Positions 24,900-33,268 of a stretch of DNA of 64,000 nt are shown here, one piece after another; position 1 is the stretch's first letter, and every line of letters starts with the position of its first letter. Made by a program: the position numbers and the translations under genes. This stretch comes from JBOHWJ01 sp050736615 (GTDB lineage: Bacteria > Desulfobacterota > Binatia > Binatales > Binataceae). The notes beneath the pieces are model-generated. The model searched no databases. It worked only from the letters and a program-made list of their open reading frames with translations, and was not told the origin of the DNA. The stretch covers positions 29,808 to 93,807 of the forward strand of contig JBOHWL010000123.1 in assembly GCA_050736615.1 (NCBI GenBank), given 5' to 3'.

Positions 24900-25691
24900 A
24901 TGTGGCGAAGGATCGCCGTCTTTATCGTGTTGGCGTTAGCCGTTGTGCCTTTAATGAGTTGTCAGAAAGCACAGCCCAAGGCGGCCTTTGATCCCGCTAC
25001 GGCGCAGTCCTTCTTCCCGCTCGTGGCAAACGCTACGTGGACTTATCAAATCAAGAGCAAAAGCCAGCGGGCCAATTATGTCGTCACCGATCGAGTGCTG
25101 GGTGTCAAATACGTGCCGTCGTTGAACGTCACCGGCGAAGTGGTCGAAGAATACTACAATATGAACCGTGGCGGCACACGCCCAATCGTGTATGTGACGA
25201 AAAACGGTTACCTGACCCGGCTGTCGGGGCTTGACTATAAGAAAAATTCGATTGAGGCGCCGGCCTGGGGCCGTTCTGAGGACGGCATGTTTCTGCCGCA
25301 GCGGTTGACCCCGAACCTGATCTGGAAAAACACAATTTTTCCGTTTGGCCATATGCCGGGATCATTCGATATCAAACAGACCCATAGAAGTTACTTCGAA
25401 GCCGGCGAGGTGGTGGTGCCGGCGGGTCATTTCTCGAACTGCATCCGTATCGAAACCCAGGCCCAATACGAGGGCGGCACCTACGCAAAAATGAAGGCCA
25501 ATATGCGGCTCATCTATAAGGATTGGTACGCGCCGCATGTCGGCCTGATCAAAACGGTGGCGTCGGAGGACCGGCCAAACGGCCGTGAGATGGAACAGGT
25601 CCAACTGCTTCGTTTCAACATTCCCAAAAACCAAGCCGCCGCTGATGGGACTACCGCCGCCGAGACGGATAGCGCGAAAACGTCACGATAA
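24900..25691 (+). CDS. Putative lipoprotein, paralogue A
   Basis: A 263-residue lipoprotein: MWRRIAVFIVLALAVVPLMSC gives a signal peptide with lipobox LMSC, so Cys21 is probably lipidated. The mature part is a beta-rich domain starting FFPLVANATWTYQIKSKSQRANY, with GEVVEEYYN, GYLTRLSGL, VPAGHFSNCIRIET and KDWYAPHVGLIKTV. The 'F.PL....W.Y' opening and 'VPAG.F..C..I' plus 'W.AP.VGLIK' features resemble the DUF3108-like/LolA-like family of envelope proteins with a curved beta-sheet. Function unknown. The next gene is a clear tandem paralogue. GGAGG at 24884 supports this start over ATG 24834. Confidence 0.75.
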   Translation: MWRRIAVFIVLALAVVPLMSCQKAQPKAAFDPATAQSFFPLVANATWTYQIKSKSQRANYVVTDRVLGVKYVPSLNVTGEVVEEYYNMNRGGTRPIVYVTKNGYLTRLSGLDYKKNSIEAPAWGRSEDGMFLPQRLTPNLIWKNTIFPFGHMPGSFDIKQTHRSYFEAGEVVVPAGHFSNCIRIETQAQYEGGTYAKMKANMRLIYKDWYAPHVGLIKTVASEDRPNGREMEQVQLLRFNIPKNQAAADGTTAAETDSAKTSR

Positions 25692-25827
25692 GGTGAGGGG
25701 CCCGGCACTGCGTCTGTCTCCGCAAATCATCTCAAGACGGGCATTGCCGCTCTTTCCGCCGCTACGTTTGAAATGATACGGTGCGTCACGGGTTCATCCG
25801 GCCTTAACCGTGAATAGAGGAGTCGCG

Positions 25828-26619
25828 TTGCCGAAGATGTTTAGCAAGACGGTTGTGGCGCTGACAGCCGCGCTTATGGCGGTTTCGGTGTGGGCCTGTA
25901 TGGGCTCGTGGTCGTTCGAACCCTCGGCCAATTTTTTTCCGCTCAAGCCGAATGAAACCTGGAGCTATCGTATCCAGAGCAAGAGCCAGCGCGCGACTTA
26001 TGTGATGACCGACCGGGTGGTCGGTTCCGAATATGTGCCCGCGCTCAAATTGACCGGTGAGGTGGTCGAGGAATACTACAATTTTGATCGCGCCGGATTA
26101 CGGCCGGTGGTCTATTATCAGCGGCACGGTTACCTTACGCGGCTGTCGGGCCTGGAGTTCAAGAATCATAAGATCGAAGCGCCGGCTTGGGGTAAATCAC
26201 TGGACGCCGGCTTTTTGCCCGACCGCCTGTCGCCCGATATGGCTTGGAAGAACGCGCTGTTTCCATACGGCAAACTGCCAGGCGCATTTGAAGTAGCGCA
26301 AAGCCATAAAACCTATTCCGAGCGGCATGAGGTCGACGTACCGGCGGGCCATTTCCACAACTGTATCCGGGTTGTAACCATGGCCGCGTACCAAGGCGGA
26401 GCGTATGCGGACCAGAAGCAGCCATTAAAGCTGGCTTATGTCGATTGGTATGCGCCCAACGTCGGGCTGGTGCGGACAATTGCCTATCAAGGCGGCCTCA
26501 ACGGTCCCGAAATGGAGCGGGTTGAACTGATTCGCTTCAATGATGGAAGCAAGCGCGCCGCAGCCACCAAGACGTCAAAGGCGCCTCCATCCGAATCAAT
26601 GCAGGCCAAAGCGCGATAA
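25828..26619 (+). CDS. Putative lipoprotein, paralogue B
   Basis: A 263-residue tandem duplicate of the previous gene, sharing most of the core (SKSQRA.YV.TDRV.G, GEVVEEYYN, GYLTRLSGL, VPAGHF.NCIR, DWYAP.VGL). The N-terminal signal is MPKMFSKTVVALTAALMAVS with a candidate lipobox VWAC. TTG 25828 is chosen because GAGGAG at 25816-25821 lies 6 nt upstream; GTG 25810 and ATG 25837 are alternatives. The C-terminal tail after the core is Lys/Ala/Ser-rich and disordered. Function unknown; it is probably an envelope protein. Confidence 0.72.
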   Translation: MPKMFSKTVVALTAALMAVSVWACMGSWSFEPSANFFPLKPNETWSYRIQSKSQRATYVMTDRVVGSEYVPALKLTGEVVEEYYNFDRAGLRPVVYYQRHGYLTRLSGLEFKNHKIEAPAWGKSLDAGFLPDRLSPDMAWKNALFPYGKLPGAFEVAQSHKTYSERHEVDVPAGHFHNCIRVVTMAAYQGGAYADQKQPLKLAYVDWYAPNVGLVRTIAYQGGLNGPEMERVELIRFNDGSKRAAATKTSKAPPSESMQAKAR

Positions 26620-26935
26620 CCGCCGCGCCTCGCCGCATCTTCACCTCTCCCAGCGGAGCAAATAGCCGATGCCGCTCTTTACCTCTCCTAGTCGGGAGAG
26701 GTCGCACGGCGATTTTGCCGCGCGGGTGAGGGGCAATTTGAAAGCATCCGCTGAATCCGCTCCCGCACTTGCCCGCGACCGTAGACGAGCGCTGCGCGGA
26801 TATGGCACAGATTGCGCCTACACGGTTCTGCGCTTCTGGAACAACGAAATCATCGGTAATATCGAAGGGATGCTGCAAAGCATCTTCGACTATCTTTGAG
26901 ATCTCTCGCCCGCGCCTGGGAGAGGTATTGAGACG
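26620..26935. other. Intergenic region with a REP-like hairpin
   Basis: No gene is supported. A perfect hairpin ACCTCTCC (26681-26688), loop TAGTCG, GGAGAGGT (26695-26702) is followed by a smaller stem CGGC...GCCG (26707-26720) and GGGTGAGGGG. A related piece occurs at 26908-26925. This is the REP-like motif style, here placed between a plus-strand lipoprotein gene and a convergent minus-strand gene. Confidence 0.55.
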
Positions 26936-27556
26936 TTAGCCGTTGGGCGGGGCGGGCGGGCTGCTCGTTTCGGACCCGACTTTATTACCGCGTTTAGGAT
27001 AAATGACCGCGACCGCGTCAATATAGAAGCCGTTATGACCCGGTTCGCCGATTCGGCGCGTATGCTCCACCGCCCTGATGTATGAACCCGGATCAGAGTA
27101 GCCATTTTCCGAAGTGACCTTGTTCATGGTCTCGTTGGGTGTGGCGCCGTAAAGCAGATGCTTGATGTCCTGATGGTCGCTATTGAGAATCACCAGTGCG
27201 TCGGCGCCGGTTTCGCAGGCTTTGCTGCGCAAGGCGGGCAGCACGTTTTTCGTATTGTCCTTGAGGTCCGCCCAGGCCTCCACGATCGCAATCTGTTTTA
27301 CATCTCCCACCGGCATGTGCTCGAGCACCGGCATCGCGCAGTCCGGTCCTTTGGCGGCGTGAATATAGGGAGCCAATTGGGTGACATCGACCTGCATCGG
27401 GGTCTTGGTCGCGCAACCGTCGATGGATGGACTGAACACCAGGCAGAGCAGGCCAGCCAGCGCCAAGACCCGCGCGCTGCGTCCCTTAGTGAACGCGCCG
27501 AGTGTAACGATGTCGAGCCGGTCAAAAGAATTCGCCACGCGCGTCAAAATCCGCAT
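26936..27556 (-). CDS. Putative lipoprotein of unknown function
   Basis: A 206-residue protein. From ATG 27556 it begins with a basic, fairly long lead and a hydrophobic segment (VLALAGLLCLVFSPS) ending in IDGC, a possible lipobox. The mature part contains VGDVKQIAIVEAWADLKD, LRSKACETGADALVILNSDHQ and the C-terminal GFYIDAVAVIYPK. The pattern 'K...I..V.....D......L...A...GADALV.......' resembles small YajI/DUF4156-like outer-membrane lipoprotein folds where a CxxxGADAV motif is typical. Start is uncertain; the frame is open to 27829. The upstream gap is shared with the divergent lipoprotein gene at 27767. Confidence 0.6.
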   Translation of the reverse strand: MRILTRVANSFDRLDIVTLGAFTKGRSARVLALAGLLCLVFSPSIDGCATKTPMQVDVTQLAPYIHAAKGPDCAMPVLEHMPVGDVKQIAIVEAWADLKDNTKNVLPALRSKACETGADALVILNSDHQDIKHLLYGATPNETMNKVTSENGYSDPGSYIRAVEHTRRIGEPGHNGFYIDAVAVIYPKRGNKVGSETSSPPAPPNG

Positions 27557-27766
27557 TCGGAAGGTCCGACCCTGGCCGGCTTGCGGATTCGCTCGTAGCA
27601 CGGAGCCGCGTTTAGAACCGGAAAAATTGCAAGCCATATGTCGCTCCATCGAGAGGCCGTGCGCCTCAGCATAACTGAAAATCGGCTGGGCGCTAACCTC
27701 CGGCATCAGGTTGCGGCGCCGCTCGCGCATATGTTGCGTGTGGACTGGCTGTAGTATGCTTAACCC

Positions 27767-28681
27767 ATGCGGCGAATCGCGCAGTTTGCACTTGCCGTAT
27801 GGTTCGCAATTGTCACGGGCCTGGTGCAAGCGTGTGCGGGGCCGGCTTCAAGTGTGAATTTGCACACCCACGGTGCTTCGTCTGCGAGCACCGCCAGTTC
27901 CTTCGCGCCCGGTACTTACCCGGCATATCCATCCGCCAACTCCAGCCGCAGCGCTACCGGGTCGCGGGCTGATGCGAGTTCCTCCACGGGCTCAATCAGC
28001 TATCCGCCCGCCGTGAGTCCGGATGATTCGACGACTGGCTACACTAAAAATACGAGTGAGAGCGAGACACTGACGAACTATCTCAAGCATCATCGCTTGC
28101 CGCTGGTCGGCGCGGAGGTGCTGAACGGGCCAAACGGCAAGCGGAAAGTAATGTTGTATGGCTTTGTCGCGACTAATTTCGGCAAGGCGGACGCGGTCAC
28201 CAAGACGCGCAGTTTCCTGCGCGACTCGAACCTCGCCGTGGATAATCGCGTGAATGTACGGCCTGAGTTGTTGGCGTCGGGAAGTTCTTCTTCGCCGAGC
28301 ACACCCCCGGCTGCCACGAGCAGCGGCAGTTCGAGCGCGACCGGCGCATATCCAGGCGTACGCGGCTACATGGCGCAGGAGCAACAAGAGCAGGCGCTGG
28401 CGCAGCAACAATATGGCGGCGGCTCAACACTCAGCATGGTGCTGCCGCTCATAGCGCTGATTGGCGTTTTGGGCGCGGGCATCGCGACCGGCGGCGGTAT
28501 TGGCGGCTTCGGCGGCACGATGGGGCCGTCGCCGGGCTTCTCACCTTATAACCCGTTCCCAACCTATCCCTCACCCGGATATCCAGGCTATTCAATTTCA
28601 CCGCCGTATTCAGGCTATCCACCGGCGCCGCCGTACACCGGTTTTTCCGCCACTTCTCCCGGTTTTCCGCCGTATCCGTGA
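27767..28681 (+). CDS. Low-complexity lipoprotein with Pro/Gly/Tyr-rich tail
   Basis: A 304-residue putative lipoprotein: signal MRRIAQFALAVWFAIVTGLVQAC with a VQAC lipobox. Then a Ser/Thr/Ala-rich linker (25-95), a small folded region (about 98-165) with LTNYLKHHRLPLVGAEVLNG and KVMLYGFVATNFGKADAV, a Ser-rich linker, a Gln-rich segment (EQQEQALAQQQ) and a hydrophobic Gly-rich stretch (LPLIALIGVLGAGIATGGG). The last 55 residues repeat Pro-Gly-Tyr units (PGYPGYSISPPYSGYPPAPP). The folded region may be BON-like because 'VMLYGFV.T..GKADAV.KTR' resembles BON strands. Function unknown. Confidence 0.6.
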   Translation: MRRIAQFALAVWFAIVTGLVQACAGPASSVNLHTHGASSASTASSFAPGTYPAYPSANSSRSATGSRADASSSTGSISYPPAVSPDDSTTGYTKNTSESETLTNYLKHHRLPLVGAEVLNGPNGKRKVMLYGFVATNFGKADAVTKTRSFLRDSNLAVDNRVNVRPELLASGSSSSPSTPPAATSSGSSSATGAYPGVRGYMAQEQQEQALAQQQYGGGSTLSMVLPLIALIGVLGAGIATGGGIGGFGGTMGPSPGFSPYNPFPTYPSPGYPGYSISPPYSGYPPAPPYTGFSATSPGFPPYP

Positions 28682-28693
28682 GGCGTTTGCACG

Positions 28694-29137
28694 CTAGCGC
28701 GAACGCGGCGCCATCTGTGTGACCGTCATCGCGGCGACGAGTTTACCCTCGGCATCGCGCACCTTGCATTCGACCACCAACACGGTGCGGCCGCGATGCA
28801 CGATTTCCGCGTCGGCGTTGAGTCTGCCGCTATCGGTGTTGCGCACCTGATGGAAGTTGACCTGGAAGGTGAGTGGAATCAGATCGGGTCGCAGTTCGGC
28901 GGTCGGATTGAATTCCCACATACCGGCGATCGAAGCGGTCTCTTCCGCCAACGTCATAATCGCGCCGATATGGAACTTGCCAGTCAGAGGCGCATGTCGC
29001 GGTTGGAACTCGAGTTCAGCATGCGCCCGTCCTTCGCCGGCGCTGACAAACCTGGTGCCGAGCGCGCCGAGGGCGGTGCCACGAGCCCAGTTTTGGATTT
29101 GCGCGGCATATTCAGAGGGGTTCAATTTTTCACTCAC
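28694..29137 (-). CDS. PaaI-family hotdog-fold thioesterase
   Basis: A 147-residue single hotdog domain of PaaI/YiiD type, predicted to hydrolyse acyl-CoA thioesters. Evidence is the fold pattern: GRAHAELEFQPRHAPLTGKFHIGAIMTLAEETASIAG (the central helix with the catalytic Glu/Asp region), followed by strands PLTFQVNFHQVRNTDSGRL and AEIVHRGRTVLVVECKVRDAEGKLVAAMTVTQ. ATG 29137 starts just outside repeat copy 3. It is convergent with the lipoprotein gene ending at 28681. CoA substrate not predictable. Confidence 0.78.
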   Translation of the reverse strand: MSEKLNPSEYAAQIQNWARGTALGALGTRFVSAGEGRAHAELEFQPRHAPLTGKFHIGAIMTLAEETASIAGMWEFNPTAELRPDLIPLTFQVNFHQVRNTDSGRLNADAEIVHRGRTVLVVECKVRDAEGKLVAAMTVTQMAPRSR

Positions 29138-29303
29138 CGCATTTCCTCAAATTCTACAACACCACGTGGAAGCGAATATGAATTATCCAGCGCGCAGCCA
29201 CTCAAATGCCAGTAACAAGGGTCTTGAAGGGGCTGCGCGCCATTGCCATCCGTGCGCGCGCTCGCTTCGGCTGGCGCCTCGCCCGTTCGGTCGGGATGAC
29301 AAA

Positions 29304-29499
29304 CCTCTGCACAAACCCATATGTCATTCTGAACAGAGTCTGCCATTAGCGTAGCCATAGGCGGAGCGAGCAAACGAGTCTGCGAGGTGCGTTTGAAGAA
29401 GTGAAGAATTCCGGTTAAAAGCCCAAAAAATCGAGAAGATCCGGGATTCTTCGCTGTGCTCAGAATGACAAAATCACTTCTTGTGCAGAGCTTCCCTAG
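29304..29499. repeat. MITE-like palindromic repeat, copy 3 (long form, inverted)
   Basis: Reads as the reverse of copy 1: CCTCTGCACAAACCCAT (29304), GTCATTCTGAACAGAGTC (29323), the accessory segment GCGGAGCGAGCAAACGAGTC, GTGAAGAATTCCGG, then GGGATTCTTCGCTGTGCTCAGAATGAC (to 29469) and the outer end CTTGTGCAGAGCTTCCCTAG (29480-29499). It fills most of the 416-nt gap between the thioesterase and epoxide hydrolase genes. Confidence 0.78.
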
Positions 29500-29553
29500 T
29501 GTGGCGTCTATAAAATATCAGTGACAAATGCCGACGGATGGATTCCCTTTTCT

Positions 29554-30711
29554 CTAGCTGAGTCCGCTGAAGAACGCGCGGATATCGTCGGCGAGCAGTT
29601 TCGGCTCCTCCATCGCGGCGAAATGGCCGCCGGCGGGCATCTTGGTCCAGCGCACGATATTGAAGGCCTGCTCGGCCCAGCTTCGCGGCGGCTTCAGAAT
29701 TTCGCGCGGAAAAATCGCGGCGGCGGTCGGCGTCGCGGGGCGTTTTGTGGGATCCGGCCGCCACGGATGATGACGGGCTTCGTAATAGAGCCGCATCGAT
29801 GAATTGATCGTTTGCGTCACCCAATAGATCATGATGTTGGTCAGGAGTTGATCCTTGCTGACACGCGTCTCAACCTCGCCGCTGCAATCGGTCCAGGTGC
29901 GGAATTTCTCGACGATCCAAGCGGCCAGACCGGCCGGCGAATCGTTAAGGCCATAGGCGAGGGTCTGCGGCTTGGTCCCCTGGATCCATTGATAGCCGGT
30001 TTCCTCGCGTTTGAATTTGTCCATATCGGCGAGGAAGATTTTTTCCTCATCGGACAATGGCGCCGAGCCGTCGCCGCGAGCGCCGCCCACGAAAACCAGG
30101 TTCAGATGGATGCCGTAGAGGCTTTCCGGATACGTTTCGCCCAGTCGCGACGTAATCGCGGCGCCCCAGTCGCCACCCTGCGCGCCGTAGCGGGAATAAC
30201 CGAGTACCTCGGTCATCAGCTTGTGAAACATTTCGGCGATGCTCTGGATGTTCATCGCGCGCGTGCGCGGATGGTCCGAGAAGCCGTAGCCCGGCAAGGA
30301 CGGCGCCACCACGGTGAACGAATGCGCGGCATCGCCGCCATACGCGGCGGGATCGGTTAGCATCGGAATCAGCCGGTTGAATTCGTAGACCGAACCGGGC
30401 CATCCATGACTCAGCAGCAGCGGTTTGGGATTGGGGCCGCGGCCTTTTTCATGAATGAAATGGAGGCCGAAACCGTCCACCTTGGCGCGGAAATGCGCGA
30501 AGCGGTTGAGTTCCGCTTCATGCGCGCGCCAGTCGTAGCGGGTGCGCCAATATTCGACCAACTCGCGCATATAGGCGAGATTACTGCCATATTCCCAGCC
30601 GCTATTCGGAATTTCATCGGGAAAACGCGTGCGCTCGAGCCGTGCGCGCAAATCCCCGAGCACTTCGTTGGGAACGTTGATTTTGAACGGCTCGATTCCG
30701 CTGGATGCCAT
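29554..30711 (-). CDS. Epoxide hydrolase
   Basis: A 385-residue alpha/beta hydrolase with the N-terminal epoxide-hydrolase (EHN) domain (about 6-115: FKINVPNEVLGDLRARL, RTRFPDE, DWRAHEAELNRFAHF). The oxyanion region is HGWPGS (102-107). The nucleophile is Asp181 in GGDWGA, diagnostic of epoxide hydrolases rather than serine esterases. The C-terminus holds ERP-like YYEARHHPW and a late His in MPAGGHFAAMEEP, the expected base. GGAGG 7 nt upstream supports ATG 30711; the open frame to 30783 adds basic sequence without similarity. Converts epoxides to diols, physiological substrate unknown. Confidence 0.9.
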   Translation of the reverse strand: MASSGIEPFKINVPNEVLGDLRARLERTRFPDEIPNSGWEYGSNLAYMRELVEYWRTRYDWRAHEAELNRFAHFRAKVDGFGLHFIHEKGRGPNPKPLLLSHGWPGSVYEFNRLIPMLTDPAAYGGDAAHSFTVVAPSLPGYGFSDHPRTRAMNIQSIAEMFHKLMTEVLGYSRYGAQGGDWGAAITSRLGETYPESLYGIHLNLVFVGGARGDGSAPLSDEEKIFLADMDKFKREETGYQWIQGTKPQTLAYGLNDSPAGLAAWIVEKFRTWTDCSGEVETRVSKDQLLTNIMIYWVTQTINSSMRLYYEARHHPWRPDPTKRPATPTAAAIFPREILKPPRSWAEQAFNIVRWTKMPAGGHFAAMEEPKLLADDIRAFFSGLS

Positions 30712-30796
30712 TGTTTGCCTCCGCCGCGATGCTGGCCGGGATTTTCTTGATTCAAGTCTGAGTGGCGACGGGCGTGCGTGCAACCGCGAATGAAAA

Positions 30797-31225
30797 TTAT
30801 TTCGCCAGTTCCCGCTTCACCATCTCGCTGGCCAGTTTGCCATCCAGCCGCGCTCCGAACTGATCGCGCAGCGCCTTCATCAGCGGCCCGATTTGCTGCA
30901 CGCCCGCCTGGATCTGTGACGCGATTGCCGTTTGCAACTCCTCGGGCGTGACCGCGGCGGGCAGATAGGAGTCGAGAATACGCGCCTCGCCTTCATACTG
31001 TTCGATCAGAACGGCGCGGTTGCCCTTGCGCGCGAACTCCAACGCTTCGTCACGCCGCGCACGCTCCTTTTTGATTACCTGAACGATTTCGGCTTCATTG
31101 GCCTCGCGCCGTACGTCTTTTTCAACGCGTGTGATTTCGCTCAGGACGCCGCGCAAGGTCATGGTCCTGAGCGTGTCGCCCGCCTTCATCGAGGCCTTCA
31201 GATCGTTGCGCAGTTTCTCTTTCAC
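30797..31225 (-). CDS. GatB/YqeY domain protein
   Basis: A 142-residue protein of the YqeY family, a stand-alone version of the GatB C-terminal tRNA-binding domain. Features: KEKLRNDLKASMKAGDTLRTMTLRGVLSEI, the EAEIVQVIKKERARRDEALEFARKGNR helix, and the C-terminal LMKALRDQFGARLDGKLASEMVKREL. The precise role is undefined, with occasional links to tRNA amidotransferase. ATG 31225 lies about 185 nt upstream of the divergent methyltransferase gene; it is 86 nt upstream of the epoxide hydrolase start on the same strand. Confidence 0.88.
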   Translation of the reverse strand: MKEKLRNDLKASMKAGDTLRTMTLRGVLSEITRVEKDVRREANEAEIVQVIKKERARRDEALEFARKGNRAVLIEQYEGEARILDSYLPAAVTPEELQTAIASQIQAGVQQIGPLMKALRDQFGARLDGKLASEMVKRELAK

Positions 31226-31409
31226 GGCACATCTTCTCCGCCAGATTAGCTCTCATTACTTTACGGAGCCGCGCCCGCGGTCGAAAGCGTTGCGAGCTTC
31301 ATGGCGATGACTGCATGGATGTTGACTCGCAACCGTATATATGTTGATTCAGAATGGATTGAGCACTGAAATCCCGCGGCCACGACATTACAACCGAGCG
31401 GAGGTTTTT

Positions 31410-32219
31410 ATGTTGAAGCACCTTCAAGAAATCCCGGAGTTCGGCAAACGGATAGACTTTGGCCGGACCGCCTCCGACTATGGACGATTTCGCGCAGGCT
31501 ATCCGGACGAGCTTTATCGCCGGCTCGAAATTTTCGGCGCCGGTGTGCGCGGCCAGCGAATGCTCGATGTGGCGTGCGGCACCGGCTTTTTGGGACGCGG
31601 GTTCGTGCGTCAAGGATGCGCGGTGACGGGCGCGGATATTTCATTCGAGCTGATGCGGCAAGCCGCGCAACTCGACGCCGAGGCCGGGGTCGAGATGCGC
31701 TATCTGCGAGCGAAGGCGGAAGCGCTGCCATTTTCCGATCGCGTTTTTGACGTCGTCACAGTGGGGCAAGCCTGGCATTGGTTTGGCCGGTCTCGCGCAG
31801 CGGCCGAGGCGCGCCGCGTGTTGCGCGCGGGCGGATTGTTGGTAATCGCGCATTTCGACTGGATTCCGATCCCCGGGAACGTGGTCGAAGCGACCGAGCG
31901 TCTGATTGAGAAACATAATCCGCAATGGAAGCTTGGTGGCGGACTCGGGATTCATCCGCAATGGCCGCGCGATGCCGCGATTGCCGGTTTCGGCGAAATC
32001 GAGACGTTTTCCTTCGACGTGGCGGTGCGGTATTCCCATGAGGCGTGGCGCGGGCGGATTCGCGCCAGCGCTGGCGTCGCGGCGGCGCTCAGCGCGGAAC
32101 GGGTGGCGAACTTTGATTGCGAACTTGCCGCGCTTTTGCGCGAGCGGTTTCCACAGGAGCCGATGGGCGTGCCGCATCGCACCTTCGCGACGGTCGCCCG
32201 CTCCCCGCGTAATTTCTGA
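31410..32219 (+). CDS. Class I SAM-dependent methyltransferase
   Basis: A 269-residue methyltransferase of the UbiE/COQ5-like class. Motif I is MLDVACGTGFLGRGF (about 51-65), followed by acidic loop AVTGADISFEL, KAEALPFSDRVFDVVTVGQAWHWF, and ARRVLRAGGLLVIAHFDW. The C-terminal part (about 217-269, IRASAGVAAALSAERVANF) is a lid typical of this subgroup. CGGAGG 7 nt upstream supports ATG 31410. Substrate unknown. A diverged copy of the 3-prime end (from about 32061) occurs again at 33269-33415, beyond an inserted cassette. Confidence 0.88.
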   Translation: MLKHLQEIPEFGKRIDFGRTASDYGRFRAGYPDELYRRLEIFGAGVRGQRMLDVACGTGFLGRGFVRQGCAVTGADISFELMRQAAQLDAEAGVEMRYLRAKAEALPFSDRVFDVVTVGQAWHWFGRSRAAAEARRVLRAGGLLVIAHFDWIPIPGNVVEATERLIEKHNPQWKLGGGLGIHPQWPRDAAIAGFGEIETFSFDVAVRYSHEAWRGRIRASAGVAAALSAERVANFDCELAALLRERFPQEPMGVPHRTFATVARSPRNF

Positions 32220-32330
32220 CGATCAGGCGAGAGAAGATGAATTATTCCAGCGCGGCCAAGGCCACGCTACGGAAGTCTGCCAATCCCAGGCTGACGAATG
32301 GAGGTCAGCATCGGCCTTTTGTTATCGAGG

Positions 32331-32786
32331 TCAGCTCTTTCCGAAGACTTGGGACCGTTTGAATTGGCGAGCCTTCTCCCAAGCGAGACTCAGTTCCTTC
32401 TTCAGAAAATCAACTCGGTCGGGGACCGGGACAGACATCACTTTAGATAGCTGAACCGGGCGCCGGCACATCAGATCTGGAGGAATTACGCGAGTTTCAG
32501 AGTCGCACGTAGCCGTATAAGCGAACGAAATAAAAAAAATCATCGGCTCTTCATCTTTCTGCCTCTGGAAAACCGCAATTTGCACCTGCTGAAAAAAGCC
32601 TTGTTCAGGTTCCTCCCGAGCGAACCACACGGGCTCGTTATGGTATCTAACCACGTATTGCCGCTCTTCAGATTCGCCCCCAAACTCGGCGACCGCCCCA
32701 TCAAGGAAGGGGCTCAGAGACGGCGACTCAATCGGTCCATCGTATCCCAGCATCGTTGCGCTCATGGTTCTCGGATAGAAAGCCAC
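32331..32786 (-). CDS. Putative immunity protein of an ART toxin
   Basis: A 151-residue acidic protein with no family that I recognise. It is encoded immediately downstream of the HYD1-like toxin gene on the same strand, overlapping it by 25 nt (32762-32786). The size, acidic character (SEERQYVVRYHNEPVWFAREEPEQ) and order (toxin first, immunity second) are those expected of a cognate immunity protein. Immunity function is inferred from context only. GC content is lower than the flanking genes, as for the toxin. The C-terminus has a basic helix (RVDFLKKELSLAWEKARQFKR). Confidence 0.5.
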   Translation of the reverse strand: MAFYPRTMSATMLGYDGPIESPSLSPFLDGAVAEFGGESEERQYVVRYHNEPVWFAREEPEQGFFQQVQIAVFQRQKDEEPMIFFISFAYTATCDSETRVIPPDLMCRRPVQLSKVMSVPVPDRVDFLKKELSLAWEKARQFKRSQVFGKS

Positions 32787-33136
32787 TTGGATTCATTCGG
32801 CAAGATCGTGACTGCGTTAGTGGTATAGGACTCGGGTGCCCCTCCTCTCCTTATGACATTTCCATAAGGCCCGACAACCGGGCTCGCCCGAAATGGTACA
32901 GACAGCCCGGCTGGAGGAGGATTGTCAGGAATCTCAAATGCGATTTCGACTGGTTTACTTATGATCCCAAGCGCGTTCGCGGCAGCGGCACCAGTTGCAT
33001 AGAGTTCGCTGCTAAGGTAAACGCGGCCGGAAGTTCCGGGATTTATAATGCCCGTGCAGATAATACCTTGTGCAGCTTGGCGAGATGTATAGTGATAAAG
33101 AGGCATGGAGTCTTGTACTGCAACGGATTTACGCAT
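32762..33136 (-). CDS. HYD1-like ADP-ribosyltransferase toxin domain protein
   Basis: A 124-residue protein that is essentially one toxin-like domain. It opens LYHYTSRQAAQGIICTGII followed by GRVYLSSELYATG, and later VEIAFEIPDN and GGAPESYTTNAVTILPN. This resembles the HYD1-signature ADP-ribosyltransferase domain of polymorphic toxins (conserved His15, Tyr40, Asp71 candidates; start at ATG 33136 or MPLYHYT at 33106). It lacks the usual long N-terminal delivery region, so it is either an orphan toxin cassette or an intracellular toxin. An overlapping gene behind it is a plausible immunity protein. The assignment is by motif pattern, not alignment. Confidence 0.55.
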   Translation of the reverse strand: MRKSVAVQDSMPLYHYTSRQAAQGIICTGIINPGTSGRVYLSSELYATGAAAANALGIISKPVEIAFEIPDNPPPAGLSVPFRASPVVGPYGNVIRRGGAPESYTTNAVTILPNESKWLSIREP

Positions 33137-33268
33137 TGCAACTCGTTTTATTGTAGCCGATTCTATCTAGTAAGAATAAGGCGGAAATCAATTTTCGGCC
33201 TTGAGCGTCACCTGATTGCTAAGCAGAGTGTAAATTTCCGGCGCTTTGTCTCCCGAAAACCCTCGTGT

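Noticed and set aside
27557..27829. N-terminal extension of the lipoprotein gene at 26936-27556
   Set aside because: The longer frame would put 91 residues, with no signal-peptide features, in front of the hydrophobic segment; it also overlaps the divergent gene at 27767.
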